A DNA stretch of 64,000 bases from Gottfriedia sp049568075 (GTDB taxonomy: Bacteria; Bacillota; Bacilli; Bacillales; Bacillaceae_G). This document shows, in pieces, positions 1-8,655 of the stretch (position 1 is its first letter; every line of letters starts with the position of its first letter). Below the pieces are notes generated by a model. It searched no databases. It saw only the letters and a program-made list of their open reading frames with translations, and was not told where the DNA came from. The stretch lies in NCBI GenBank assembly GCA_049568075.1, contig CP144911.1; one strand, given 5' to 3'. A program made the position numbers and the translations under genes.

Positions 1-829
1 CATCAAATACATGCCCTAGGTGCGAGTCAGCTTCAGAACTTCTGACTTCAATACGCAACATCCCATGGCTATAGTCCTTCTTCTCTTCAATTTCACCTTT
101 TAGAATCGGCTTTGTAAAACTTGGCCATCCACAGCCTGAATCAAATTTGTCTAATGAACTAAATAAAGGAAGTCCTGATACGATATCAACATAAATTCCT
201 TTTTCTTTATGATTCCAAAACTCATTTCTAAATGGTGGTTCAGTAGCATCTTCCTGAGTAACAGCATACTGAATTGGTGTTAGTTTTTGCTTAAGCTCCT
301 CTTGGCCCGTTTTCCAGTGTTCCTTTAAAAATTTTTGACGACCAGATCCTTTAAAGTAAAGCTGGTAACGAACCGGGTGCTTTTTATAATAATGCTGATG
401 ATATTCTTCTGCTTCATAAAATGGTTTTGCAGATAAAATTTCAGTCACAATTGGTTTCTTGAAAACGCCACTTTTCTCTAGTTTATCTTTCGAAGCTAAA
501 GCTTGCTCTTTTTGATTTTCATTATGATAAAAAATTGCAGTTTTGTATGAACTACCTCGATCATTAAATTGCCCACCTACATCTGTTGGGTCAATTTGTT
601 GCCAAAATAAGTCCAATAATTTTTCATACGGATAGACTTCTGGATCAAATGTAATTTGAACAGCTTCATAATGACCTGTTAAATGAGTGCATACTTCTTC
701 ATATGTTGGGTTTTCTTTTTCCCCACCTGTATAGCCTGAAACAACTTTAATAATTCCGTCCTGTTGATCAAACGGTTTTACCATACACCAAAAACATCCA
801 CCAGCAAATGTAGCCAATTCTGTGCCCAT
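1..829 (-). CDS. msrAB: Bifunctional peptide methionine sulfoxide reductase MsrA/MsrB (3' end outside window)
   Basis: The readable 276 residues start with an MsrA domain (GCFWCM motif, catalytic Cys12) and continue into an MsrB domain (SGCGWPSF motif, then SHLGHVFD at the window edge). It reduces both S and R epimers of methionine sulfoxide in oxidised proteins. The ATG is preceded by a strong GGAGGAG Shine-Dalgarno at about 837-843. The gene runs off the left edge, so the end of the MsrB domain with its catalytic residues is not visible. It is divergent from mscL. The fused MsrA-MsrB architecture is common in Firmicutes. Identification is secure; only the C-terminus is unknown. Confidence 0.95.
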   Translation of the reverse strand, partial: MGTELATFAGGCFWCMVKPFDQQDGIIKVVSGYTGGEKENPTYEEVCTHLTGHYEAVQITFDPEVYPYEKLLDLFWQQIDPTDVGGQFNDRGSSYKTAIFYHNENQKEQALASKDKLEKSGVFKKPIVTEILSAKPFYEAEEYHQHYYKKHPVRYQLYFKGSGRQKFLKEHWKTGQEELKQKLTPIQYAVTQEDATEPPFRNEFWNHKEKGIYVDIVSGLPLFSSLDKFDSGCGWPSFTKPILKGEIEEKKDYSHGMLRIEVRSSEADSHLGHVFD

Positions 830-980
830 ACCTTTACTCCTCCTAAAAATTGTCATTAATTATATTTACCATATCTAGAAGGTGATATAAATATTTTTGC
901 TTAAAAAAGTCCATTTGCTAACTTGAAAGAATTAAGATTTGTATGTAAACTTATACGATAATTACACAGGAGGATATAAG

Positions 981-1370
981 ATGTTAGAAGAATTTAAGAA
1001 GTTTGCTTTAAAAGGAAATGTACTTGATTTAGCAGTTGGGGTAATTATTGGGGGTGCTTTTGGTAAGATCGTATCTTCTTTAGTTGCTGATATAATGATG
1101 CCTATTTTTGCACTGATCATAGGAAAACAAAGCTTTTCTGCTTGGCATTATCATGAAATTAAATATGGCTCATTCATCCAAACAGTAGTCGACTTCCTTA
1201 TCATCTCAATTTCAGTATTTTTCTTTGTTAGATTAATTAATAGACTTTCATTTAGAAAGAAAGAAGCAGAAGAATCAAAACCTGTTGTTCCTACTAAAGA
1301 AGAAGCTCTACTTATTGAAATACGTGATTTACTAAAAGAACAGGTTTCAAATCAAAAAGGTATAAGCTAA
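981..1370 (+). CDS. mscL: Large-conductance mechanosensitive channel MscL
   Basis: A 129-residue protein with the MscL layout: a short N-terminal amphipathic helix (MLEEFKKFALKGNV), TM1 at about residues 14-45 with the glycine-rich VGVIIGGAFGKIV pore-lining segment, a periplasmic-type loop, TM2 at about 65-88, and a charged C-terminal bundle helix. It opens under membrane tension to release solutes after hypo-osmotic shock. The reading frame is open upstream, but ATG 981 is chosen because AGGAGG lies at 969-974 and the family starts here. The stop codon sits in the loop of the downstream terminator hairpin. Confidence 0.96.
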   Translation: MLEEFKKFALKGNVLDLAVGVIIGGAFGKIVSSLVADIMMPIFALIIGKQSFSAWHYHEIKYGSFIQTVVDFLIISISVFFFVRLINRLSFRKKEAEESKPVVPTKEEALLIEIRDLLKEQVSNQKGIS

Positions 1371-1389
1371 AAGCTTATACCTTTTTGAT
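1351..1389 (+). terminator. Intrinsic terminator of mscL
   Basis: Perfect 17-bp arms (1351-1367 and 1373-1389) separated by 5 nt. The loop contains the mscL TAA stop, so the last five codons form the left arm. The right arm carries the run of T residues. Confidence 0.85.
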
Positions 1390-1406
1390 TTTAAGACAAT
1401 ATAAAA

Positions 1407-1439
1407 AACCTCGTACTATACTAAATATAATACGAGGTT
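1407..1439 (-). terminator. Intrinsic terminator of the NlpC/P60 gene
   Basis: Inverted repeat AACCTCGTA / TACGAGGTT. On the minus strand it is followed directly by a T run, and it lies 10 nt beyond the stop of the endopeptidase gene. Confidence 0.8.
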
Positions 1440-1448
1440 AATAAACTA

Positions 1449-2654
1449 TTAGAATTTTCCATAGCCTAAGAAGTGAGAACGAACCCAGCTATTACTTAAG
1501 CTGATTACGCTGATCCCTTTACTTCCAGCATGAACCATTTTATTTCCACCAATGTAAATACCCATATGTGAAGGACCATTAATATAAGTATTTTGTAAGA
1601 ATACTAGGTCACCAGGTTGTGGAGAGCTGATTTTTGTCGCATTGCTCCAATATGTTTTTACATTTCCACGTGAGATGCCATATCCATTATGTGAATATAC
1701 ATACCAGATGAAACCACTGCAATCGAAACCGCTTGGAGACGTTCCACCAAATACATAAGGTACACCTTGGAATTGTAAAGCATAATCTACAAGTGAGTTT
1801 CCAGTTGCTGCTGGACCATCATTATTTGAATCTGATTTAGGTTTTGAATTTGAATCTGAATTTGAACTAGAATTTGAACTAGATTTCGAATCAGAATTTG
1901 AACTAGATTTAGTAGCTGGCGTGCTAACGCTGTCATCTTCTTCATCATCGCTAGATAATGCAGCTAACTCAAGAGATTGTTGCTCAAGACGTTGAACTCT
2001 TTCATCTTCTTTTGCATTCTCTAATTCTTTAACAGCTAACTTTAAGTTAGCTTCAGCAGTATTTAATGATTTTTGTTTTTCAGCTTGTGATTTTGAAAGT
2101 TCACTTTGTTGAGCCACTAAATCTTCTTTTGCTGTTACTAATGATTCTTTCTTCTGGTCAACAAGTTGTTTTTCTTTTACTACTTCTGCTTGTTCAGACT
2201 TTTGTTCTTTAATGATATTTTCATCAGCATCAAATAGTGTTGAAATTGAGTTTACTCGATTAAAGAAATCTACGATTGAATCAGAATTAAATAAAACGTC
2301 TGTTACTAGATTAACTTTTGGTTGTTTTTGCATTGCAACTAAACGATCCTCTAATAAATCGTTACGTTTTTGAATTCTGTCTTCTAAATATGTAATTCTT
2401 GCATTTTTATCTTTAATAATTTCTTCTGTTTCAGAAATTTCTGCTTTTTTTGCTTCTATGTTTTGCTTAGTTGTTTTAATTTGTTGATCTATTTTCTCTA
2501 TCTCGTTGCTTAATTCTTTAAATTGTGATTGGAACTTATCTACTTCAGCTTGCTTTTTTTCAACTTTGCTATCAGCTAATACTGAAGCATTTGGCGCTAA
2601 TGATAATACTATTGTACTTGCCATCGCCAGCACTGCTAGTTTTTTTCTTAACAT
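1449..2654 (-). CDS. Secreted CwlO-like peptidoglycan endopeptidase (coiled coil + NlpC/P60)
   Basis: A 401-residue exported protein. A signal peptide (about residues 1-27, ending SVLADS) is followed by a long coiled coil (about 30-235) of the PcsB/CwlO type, an acidic stretch, a low-complexity Ser/Asn/Asp linker (about 243-278) and a C-terminal NlpC/P60 domain. Catalytic Cys312 is in FDCSGF and His363 in PSHMGIY; His375 is a possible third residue. Such enzymes cut the gamma-D-Glu-diaminopimelate bond during wall growth, and their coiled coil interacts with FtsEX in B. subtilis. GAGAGGAG lies just upstream of the ATG. It resembles CwlO, but the exact orthologue is not certain. Confidence 0.88.
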   Translation of the reverse strand: MLRKKLAVLAMASTIVLSLAPNASVLADSKVEKKQAEVDKFQSQFKELSNEIEKIDQQIKTTKQNIEAKKAEISETEEIIKDKNARITYLEDRIQKRNDLLEDRLVAMQKQPKVNLVTDVLFNSDSIVDFFNRVNSISTLFDADENIIKEQKSEQAEVVKEKQLVDQKKESLVTAKEDLVAQQSELSKSQAEKQKSLNTAEANLKLAVKELENAKEDERVQRLEQQSLELAALSSDDEEDDSVSTPATKSSSNSDSKSSSNSSSNSDSNSKPKSDSNNDGPAATGNSLVDYALQFQGVPYVFGGTSPSGFDCSGFIWYVYSHNGYGISRGNVKTYWSNATKISSPQPGDLVFLQNTYINGPSHMGIYIGGNKMVHAGSKGISVISLSNSWVRSHFLGYGKF

Positions 2655-2805
2655 TTCAGCGTTTCTCCTCTCGCTAATCTACGTAAATATTTATACCATA
2701 GATTCCCGAAGAGAGTCGCAATTGTTACAATATTGTAATATAAATGATAAATATGTCTTTATATGTCGATAAATTATCATCTTTTATTAAAGGAAACGAA
2801 ATAAA

Positions 2806-2830
2806 ACACTTCTATATTATATAGAAGTGT
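2806..2830 (-). terminator. Intrinsic terminator of lysA
   Basis: Stem ACACTTCTAT / ATAGAAGTGT about 37 nt beyond the lysA stop. On the minus strand it is followed by TTTTATTT. Confidence 0.75.
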
Positions 2831-2866
2831 CAGTATTGATACAAATAACACAAAAACGTTAATTAT

Positions 2867-4186
2867 CTATCTACGAGAGTTTTCGATGTAAACTCTGTCA
2901 TTTCTAACTAAATCTTCATATGTTTCACGACGGACTACTTCTCTTGAAACACCCTCTTTAACAAATACTACTGCTGGGCGACGGATACGATTATAATTAT
3001 TAGCCATTGAATAGCCATAAGCTCCAGTGCAAGATACAGCTAATACATCATTGTTTTGTACAACAGGTAAGTTACAATCCCAAATTAGCATGTCGCCACT
3101 CTCGCAGCATTTACCAGCAATCGATACAACTTCTTTATTCTCATCATTTGCTCGATTCGCAAGCATCGCTTCGTATTTTGATCCGTATAGTGCAGGACGA
3201 ATATTATCAGTCATTCCCCCATCAACAGATACATATTTACGAATTGAAGGAAGAGTTTTTGTTGAACCAATCGTATAAAGTGTTGTTCCAGCTTCACCAA
3301 CAATACTGCGTCCAGGCTCTAACCATAATTCTGGTAATTTGTAGTCTAGCTCTTCACATTGTTGCTTAATAATAGTAGTAATTTTTTCTATATGTTTAGC
3401 AACAGCTAAAGGCTCATCTTCCGAAGTATAACGAATACCAAAGCCTCCACCTACATTTAATATTTCAGCTGTAAAACCTAAATCATTTTTAAGTCCATTT
3501 AAAAAGCTCATTAATACATTGATTGCATGAACAAATCCATCTGGTTCGAAAATTTGAGATCCTATATGTGAATGTACTCCTAATAATTTTAGGTTAGTTG
3601 ATTTTAAAGAAACTTCCACTGCTTCATTAGCTTGACCAGACATAATATCGAATCCAAATTTAGAGTCTTCTTGACCCGTCATTACATATTCATGTGTATG
3701 TGCTTCAACACCTGGCGTAACACGTAATAAGATTGATACTTCTTCATTACGTTGTTCAGCTAAGGCCTGTAATACTTCTAGCTCAAAGAAATTATCGACT
3801 ACAAAACAACCGATTTTTGCATTTAAAGCTTCTTCAATTTCTTCAATTGTTTTGTTGTTTCCGTGAAAGTGAATTTTCTCAGCTGGATAACCTGCTTGCA
3901 ATGCTGTATATAACTCTCCACCAGAAACAACATCTAGACATAGACCTTCTCTTTCTATTAAGCGGGCTTGTTCAACACATAGAAACGCTTTACTCGCGTA
4001 AGCAACCTGATATTTCATTCCCGTTTCTCTTAAAGCTTCATGGAATTCCCTACATTTTGATTCAATTAATGCTTCGTCATAAATGTATAGAGGGGTACCG
4101 TAATTTTTTACTAAATCTACAGTATCACAACCTCCGATTTCTAAATGTCCTTCATTATTAATTCGACTATTACCATGTAAATACAT
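2867..4186 (-). CDS. lysA: Diaminopimelate decarboxylase
   Basis: A 439-residue PLP fold-III decarboxylase that converts meso-diaminopimelate to L-lysine, the last step of lysine synthesis. The PLP lysine is Lys66 in VAYASKAFLC. The glycine-rich phosphate loop is GGGFGIRY, and the substrate-binding CESGD and GAYGYSMANNYN motifs are present. Length is normal for the family. The start has an AAGGGAG Shine-Dalgarno. The gene stands alone downstream of a lysine riboswitch and its terminator, so it should be repressed when lysine is plentiful. Confidence 0.97.
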   Translation of the reverse strand: MYLHGNSRINNEGHLEIGGCDTVDLVKNYGTPLYIYDEALIESKCREFHEALRETGMKYQVAYASKAFLCVEQARLIEREGLCLDVVSGGELYTALQAGYPAEKIHFHGNNKTIEEIEEALNAKIGCFVVDNFFELEVLQALAEQRNEEVSILLRVTPGVEAHTHEYVMTGQEDSKFGFDIMSGQANEAVEVSLKSTNLKLLGVHSHIGSQIFEPDGFVHAINVLMSFLNGLKNDLGFTAEILNVGGGFGIRYTSEDEPLAVAKHIEKITTIIKQQCEELDYKLPELWLEPGRSIVGEAGTTLYTIGSTKTLPSIRKYVSVDGGMTDNIRPALYGSKYEAMLANRANDENKEVVSIAGKCCESGDMLIWDCNLPVVQNNDVLAVSCTGAYGYSMANNYNRIRRPAVVFVKEGVSREVVRRETYEDLVRNDRVYIENSRR

Positions 4187-4253
4187 TCGTATTCTCCCTT
4201 CAAATCAAATGTAAGATCATTCTAAGAAGCTTCCTTCAATGTATTAGTGTATT

Positions 4254-4286
4254 AAAAAAGACACATGAAGGATATGTTCATGTGCC
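4254..4286 (-). terminator. Riboswitch-controlled premature terminator of lysA
   Basis: On the minus strand GGCACATGAA pairs with TTCATGTGTC and is followed by TTTTTT. It lies between the lysine aptamer and the lysA start, where the OFF-state terminator of an L-box is expected. Confidence 0.88.
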
Positions 4287-4299
4287 TATCGCTTTTTAA

Positions 4300-4505
4300 A
4301 AAAGGACTTAGCCAATCACATCTCTTCAATAGCTCTTCACAAACACATGTGACAGTACTACATTTATTAAATGTAGTCCCAGAAATAAAATGTGTGGCAA
4401 TTTATTTCTTCGGCATAGGATCCTTTCTCATTTCGTCATAAAACCCACAGTTCTCTGAAATGATACTCATATACAATGCAACCTCTACGAATAGACTGTT
4501 ATTTT
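4300..4505 (-). promoter_or_regulatory. Lysine riboswitch (L-box) aptamer
   Basis: Minus-strand L-box hallmarks appear in order: GTAGAGGTTGC (about 4480-4490), an AGTATCA internal segment, GCCGAAGAAATAAA paired with TTTATTTCTGGG, then the hairpin around ATTTAATAAATGTAGTACTG and a TGTCA segment. These match the B. subtilis lysC leader in order and spacing. The edges are approximate. Together with the downstream terminator it should attenuate lysA transcription when lysine binds. Confidence 0.92.
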
Positions 4506-4518
4506 TTATATTAGTCTA

Positions 4519-4548
4519 TGTATAACACAGTCTAAAAATAGATGTCAA
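4519..4548 (-). promoter_or_regulatory. Sigma-A promoter of lysA
   Basis: Minus-strand TTGACA (4543-4548), then TTATAC or TATACA with 17- or 18-bp spacing, just upstream of the riboswitch. Predicted transcription start is about 4511. Confidence 0.75.
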
Positions 4549-4663
4549 ACCATTTTTAAATAGTTTGTCGATTTATATTCACTCACACACACAGCTTTTG
4601 CTTTCCAAAAATAGTATTTATAATATAGAATATGTTTTATGCGAGAGAAAAGGTGATTCAAAA

Positions 4664-4717
4664 ATGAAAAATCATTTCAAAAATTATAAATTAAATCTAA
4701 AAAAGAAAAACCACTAA
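4664..4717 (+). CDS. Candidate 17-residue basic micropeptide
   Basis: ATG with an AAAGGTGA Shine-Dalgarno, 17 codons (MKNHFKNYKLNLKKKNH) and a TAA that lies inside the left arm of a strong terminator. A TATAAT at 4619-4624 could be its -10 box; the -35 region (TTGCTT with 15-bp spacing) is weak. The product would be strongly basic (six Lys, two His). I do not recognise a family. The unit could instead be a small RNA of about 110 nt whose ORF is incidental. Confidence 0.4.
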   Translation: MKNHFKNYKLNLKKKNH

Positions 4718-4743
4718 CAAACTGTTAGTGGTTTTTCTTTTTT
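4704..4743 (+). terminator. Strong intrinsic terminator before the CDF transporter
   Basis: Arms AAAAACCACTAACA and TGTTAGTGGTTTTT with a 3-nt loop and a T-rich tail. No full-size plus-strand gene lies upstream, so it terminates the short 4.62-4.74 kb transcript. Confidence 0.85.
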
Positions 4744-4801
4744 GTTGCCTTATTACAAAACTCTTAACTTAAGTAGAAAAAATTGGACTGGGGTGAATAG
4801 A

Positions 4802-5740
4802 TTGCGTTCAAGCAAAATAGCTGTACTCTCAATATGTAGTAACACATTCATCGTTTTATTAAAATTAATTGTCGGGATTTTTACTGGTTCCGTAGCAATT
4901 ATCTCTGAAGCAATTCATTCTTTATTGGACTTAGTTGCTTCAGTCATTGCCTTTTTCTCTGTAAGGATTTCAAACAGACCACCTGATAAGGAACATCCTT
5001 ATGGTCATGGTAAGTTTGAAAATATTTCAGGTACAGTCGAAACAATCTTAATATTTGTAGCTGGTATTTGGATTATCATTGAATCTGTTGAAAAGCTACT
5101 TCATCCTACCCCAATTAAGATGCCAATTATCGGTGTAGTCGTCATGTTAATTGGAGCGTTAATCAATTGGAGAGTAGGAAAAATCGTTCAAAAAGTAGGT
5201 AATGATACTCATTCTGTTGCAATGCAATCAAACGCTTTGCATTTATTAACAGACGTTTATTCATCACTCGGAGTTGCAATAAGTTTAATTTTAGTCAGTC
5301 TTACTGGTTGGGAATTTCTCGATGCATTGATTGGAATTGGAATCGCAATTTATATAATGAAAGAATCAATCGAACTTGGACGTAAGTCGTTTACCCCCCT
5401 ACTTGATACTGGGCTTTCTATAGATGAATTAAAACAAATCGAAAATGTATTATATTCTTTTAAATCCCAATTTATCGAATACCATGACTTACGCACGAGA
5501 CGTTCGGGTGCTGAGGAGCATATAGATTTCCATTTAGTATTACCATCTCACATGAGCATTGAAGAAGCCCATATACTATGTGACAAAATAGAAGAAGAAA
5601 TAAAAAAGGTTTTAGTAGATCCTAAAATATTAATCCATGTCGAACCAGAAAATGAAAGAATACAAAAACTTGATTTCATAAATACAGCATCTAGAGAAGA
5701 GCAGGAATTGCAAGGAGTAGGAAATTCATTAAAAGGATAA
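4802..5740 (+). CDS. Cation diffusion facilitator family transporter
   Basis: About 312 residues with the CDF plan: TM helices in the first 200 residues, two metal-site helices of the HxxxD type (EAIHSLLD and SNALHLLTD), the HPYGHGKFE loop after TM2, and a cytosolic C-terminal domain rich in His, Glu and Asp. It likely exports Zn2+, Fe2+, Mn2+ or Co2+ in exchange for protons; the metal cannot be read from sequence. TTG 4802 is preferred as start because GGGGTGA sits 5 nt upstream. A GTG at 4793 and upstream TTG codons are also in frame. Confidence 0.88.
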   Translation: MRSSKIAVLSICSNTFIVLLKLIVGIFTGSVAIISEAIHSLLDLVASVIAFFSVRISNRPPDKEHPYGHGKFENISGTVETILIFVAGIWIIIESVEKLLHPTPIKMPIIGVVVMLIGALINWRVGKIVQKVGNDTHSVAMQSNALHLLTDVYSSLGVAISLILVSLTGWEFLDALIGIGIAIYIMKESIELGRKSFTPLLDTGLSIDELKQIENVLYSFKSQFIEYHDLRTRRSGAEEHIDFHLVLPSHMSIEEAHILCDKIEEEIKKVLVDPKILIHVEPENERIQKLDFINTASREEQELQGVGNSLKG

Positions 5741-5753
5741 ATGGATATTAGAA

Positions 5754-5784
5754 AACCCCACAAGGATTTTATAACTTGTGGGGT
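5754..5784 (+). terminator. Terminator between convergent genes
   Basis: Stem AACCCCACAAG / CTTGTGGGGTT, 14 nt after the CDF stop. It is probably usable in both directions because the next gene converges from the other side. Confidence 0.75.
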
Positions 5785-5807
5785 TCATTCTATTTTTAGG
5801 ACATTTA

Positions 5808-6464
5808 CTAAATAATAATTTCATCTGAAGGTTGCTCTGAATCGTCTCCTTTTAATTTTTGAGCTCTCATCGTAACCATTGCATAGCCGATCGCCATAAT
5901 TATGCCAAAAACATATCCACCAACTGTAAAGATAATTGTACGTGAGTAATATGCTTTTAATCCATACGTATCAACCATCCACCATTGTGCAACAGCAAAT
6001 ACGATATCTTTAATAATCCATGCGACAAACAAGTACTGGAACACTTTGAACAGTGAAGGATGTTTATATAATTTTTTACTTTCTTCGCGATCTTGTCCCT
6101 GTATTGCAGCAATATCAATCATAAAATAATACGGTAATGGCTTTTTCAAAGCCAATAAAACTAAAAATACAACTACAACACCAAAGTGATAATACACATT
6201 GTACAAAATTAAGTTTTTCGCAGAACCTAATGCCATTAAATCAACGGCAGTACTTACAGTTAATGTTGAGATAATAAATATACCTGTAACATTAAACTGT
6301 TTAGTATACCAAAAACGAAATAAAGTATATAAGATCCCTGGAACCGTCGGTAAGAGCATCGCCCAATAGTCACTAAAATAGTGTTGTAAAACTTTATATA
6401 AAACAAGCGGAAATACTAAATACAAAATTAGATCGTAAATAATTAAATTACTTTCTTTTTTCAT
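5808..6464 (-). CDS. VC0807-family multi-pass membrane protein, function unknown
   Basis: A 218-residue hydrophobic protein with about six TM segments. Features are a short charged N-terminus, a central LKKPLPYYFMIDIA segment followed by a cytosolic-type QGQDREESKKLYKH loop, and a Lys-rich tail. It resembles the widespread VC0807 family, distantly similar to septation protein A. No catalytic motif is visible. The Shine-Dalgarno (GAGG) is modest. It is a single gene, convergent with the CDF transporter, and its role is unknown. Confidence 0.65.
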   Translation of the reverse strand: MKKESNLIIYDLILYLVFPLVLYKVLQHYFSDYWAMLLPTVPGILYTLFRFWYTKQFNVTGIFIISTLTVSTAVDLMALGSAKNLILYNVYYHFGVVVVFLVLLALKKPLPYYFMIDIAAIQGQDREESKKLYKHPSLFKVFQYLFVAWIIKDIVFAVAQWWMVDTYGLKAYYSRTIIFTVGGYVFGIIMAIGYAMVTMRAQKLKGDDSEQPSDEIII

Positions 6465-6635
6465 TTATACAACCTCGTTTTTTTAGGCCTTTTTCGTCAT
6501 AATCATTGCTAGTTAATATTATTATTAATATTACTAAAAAACAAAAATCAATTAGAAAGTGCCATATTTTATTTTGAATTACCACAATTTTCAAACTAAC
6601 AAAATGACAAATTGTTAAACATGATTATAACAAAA

Positions 6636-6663
6636 AAATCTAGGAGCATAAACTCCTAGATTT
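6636..6663 (-). terminator. Terminator of the DinB-family gene
   Basis: Stem AAATCTAGGAG / CTCCTAGATTT. On the minus strand it is followed by a T run, 30 nt past the gene end. Confidence 0.8.
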
Positions 6664-6692
6664 AATGTGTGGAAAAAAGTCAAAAAATAACT

Positions 6693-7160
6693 CTACTGGC
6701 CAAGTGATCTTTTTAAACCGTTTATTAATCCTGCATGTAGCCCTTCATGGAAAATGTTAAAGCTAATCATGTCTCGAACTGTCTTTATTTCAAAACTACC
6801 TAGTTTCATCTCTTTTGAAATGATTTCATCTAAGCGCCCTTCATATGTAGAAATAACTTGTTCAACTTGCTTTTCTAATAAAGTAACAATTTCCTCATAT
6901 GATGGTGGCTCCGCTTGCCAGTCACCTGGTTTAGTCCCACCCTTGAAAAATTCAATGAATTCCTTTGGAAGTTTCCCAGCATCACCAGTGTTAGCATAAA
7001 GTAATTGCTCATATGCCCCTAGTACATGACCTGCATTCCAAAGAATATTATTGTTGAATCCGGCTGGTATTACATCTACAGCTTCTTTTGAAACAGAACC
7101 AAGAACTTTCAATGTATAAACCCTTGTAAACCTAAGTTGTTCAAAAATAGCATCTGCCAT
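6693..7160 (-). CDS. DinB/YfiT-like putative metal-dependent hydrolase
   Basis: A 155-residue four-helix-bundle protein of the DinB_2 family. The three metal-ligand histidines expected for the fold are visible: His45 (NAGHVLG) and His138/His142 (FHEGLH). ATG 7160 is chosen over the upstream in-frame start because GGAGGGA lies at 7166-7172 and the family begins with a MADAIFEQL-like helix. Members include bacillithiol-S-transferases and many of unknown substrate, so thiol transfer is possible but unproven. Confidence 0.82.
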   Translation of the reverse strand: MADAIFEQLRFTRVYTLKVLGSVSKEAVDVIPAGFNNNILWNAGHVLGAYEQLLYANTGDAGKLPKEFIEFFKGGTKPGDWQAEPPSYEEIVTLLEKQVEQVISTYEGRLDEIISKEMKLGSFEIKTVRDMISFNIFHEGLHAGLINGLKRSLGQ

Positions 7161-7289
7161 CTTGATCCCTCCATATAATGTCATTACTGATATTATCGTA
7201 TCACGAATGAGGGATATTTTTCATAAAAAAGATGTTATCACGATAGAACCAGATGACTGTTTTTAACGATAATTAAGAAACAAAAAAAA

Positions 7290-7308
7290 GAGCCTCAATA
7301 TGAGACTC
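7290..7308 (-). terminator. Terminator of the DoxX gene
   Basis: Minus-strand GAGTCTCA / TGAGGCTC with one mismatched pair, followed by eight T residues. Confidence 0.7.
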
Positions 7309-7335
7309 CCTCCAGTACTATTAACTATCAATCTT

Positions 7336-7722
7336 TTAAAATAAAACCATTGATCCTGGACCAGTGAGCAATAACCCTACTGCAGCTGCAATAATTAATA
7401 GATTAAACTCAAATCCGTTCGAAGTATTCCAGAATCCGTTCTTTATATGAACCTTTAATACTGCTACTGCCATCACTACTATTATCAACCATGCGCCTAT
7501 TTCTGTATATACACCAGCCGCTACAAAGAATCCACCTACAATTTCTGCCGCTCCTGTTATAAAAGCAAAAAATGCTCCAGGTTTGATTCCAATCGACTCT
7601 AACCATTGTCCAGTTCCTTTAATACCGTAACCACCAAACCAACCAAATACTTTCTGCACTCCGTGACCTAATAAAATAATACCTAAAACAAGTCGAATAA
7701 CTAATAGGCCTTCATCAAGCAT
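7336..7722 (-). CDS. DoxX family membrane protein
   Basis: A 128-residue protein with four TM helices and the DoxX signature: N-terminal RLVLGIILLGHGVQKVFGWF, central GAAEIVGGFFVAAGVYT and KNGFW before the last helices. DoxX-type proteins are small membrane subunits linked to quinone chemistry or thiol/oxidative stress, but the biochemical role of this subgroup is not settled. GAGGTGGAG precedes the ATG. It is monocistronic, with its own terminator. Confidence 0.88.
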   Translation of the reverse strand: MLDEGLLVIRLVLGIILLGHGVQKVFGWFGGYGIKGTGQWLESIGIKPGAFFAFITGAAEIVGGFFVAAGVYTEIGAWLIIVVMAVAVLKVHIKNGFWNTSNGFEFNLLIIAAAVGLLLTGPGSMVLF

Positions 7723-7898
7723 ATCTCCACCTCACTTCTCTTTAATTTGAGATATTTAGTGCATAATTATTTTTATTCATTTTTTGACATGTTTATGACC
7801 TTTATTATTAATTTTTAAAAAATGAATCAGTTTTCTTGTATTCGAGGAATAGAATACTATAACAGAAGATTTTCTAACTTAAAAGGAGAGCATACATC

Positions 7899-8543
7899 AT
7901 GAAAAAAGTCGTTCCACTAACTGTAATCGGCTTTTGGATTTTAATGCTACTACTCGCCATTCGATATCATTTATTTCATTTATCATTGCAAGATATAAAA
8001 CATTTTATTACTAATTCTTCCATCAACCCGATGCTATTATTTGTCGCTATTTTCTGTGCAAGAATCTTTCTATTCATTCCTAGCTCTGTATTAATTGTAG
8101 TAGGTAGCTTGTTTTTTCACCCGTTTGAAACCATTCTCTTATCATTAATCGGAATGGCCATCACAGAAACAATTATTTACTTATTAAGTAGAAGTATTTT
8201 AAGTGATTCAATCCAGCAATTCATGGAGAATAAATATCCCTCTCTATTTGAAGAGATTATTTCGAACCGAAAGAGATACTTATTCTTAACAGTTGCAACT
8301 CCACTAGCCCCAACAGATGGTGCATGCTTTATCGCAGCCTCCACTAATATGAAATACTTGTCCTATATCGTAATTGTGCTTGCTGGTAATATTCCAATTG
8401 CAGTTCTTTATACGTTATACGGAAATTTCTTGCTTGGCTCACCATGGATTACAATCTGTATTACTGCTACAATCTTAGTCGGGTTTTTCATTTACATTTC
8501 TTTAAAAAAGAGACAAAAAAAGGATACACATTTCTCAGCCTAA
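7899..8543 (+). CDS. TVP38/TMEM64 (VTT-domain) membrane protein
   Basis: A 214-residue protein with a VTT (DedA-like) domain: RIFLFIPSSVLIVVGSLFF, then a SRSILSDSIQQFMENK amphipathic stretch and LTVATPLAPTDGACFIAAS with a re-entrant proline-containing segment. VTT proteins act in lipid scrambling or transport and envelope maintenance. An AAGGAG Shine-Dalgarno fits ATG 7899. A second, unrelated VTT gene lies 0.5 kb downstream on the other strand. Confidence 0.82.
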   Translation: MKKVVPLTVIGFWILMLLLAIRYHLFHLSLQDIKHFITNSSINPMLLFVAIFCARIFLFIPSSVLIVVGSLFFHPFETILLSLIGMAITETIIYLLSRSILSDSIQQFMENKYPSLFEEIISNRKRYLFLTVATPLAPTDGACFIAASTNMKYLSYIVIVLAGNIPIAVLYTLYGNFLLGSPWITICITATILVGFFIYISLKKRQKKDTHFSA

Positions 8544-8655
8544 ACTTTTTCAAACTAAGTATTTTAAAAAATTGTTAATAAATAAATCGATTTTTATATA
8601 TAAATTAAACTATACTAAGATTAATTAAAATTTTTTAAGAAATCGAGGTAAAAAG

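Noticed and set aside
2506..2772. 88-codon plus-strand ORF antisense to the endopeptidase signal peptide
   Set aside because: Overlaps the start and promoter region of a well-supported minus-strand gene and lacks a Shine-Dalgarno.
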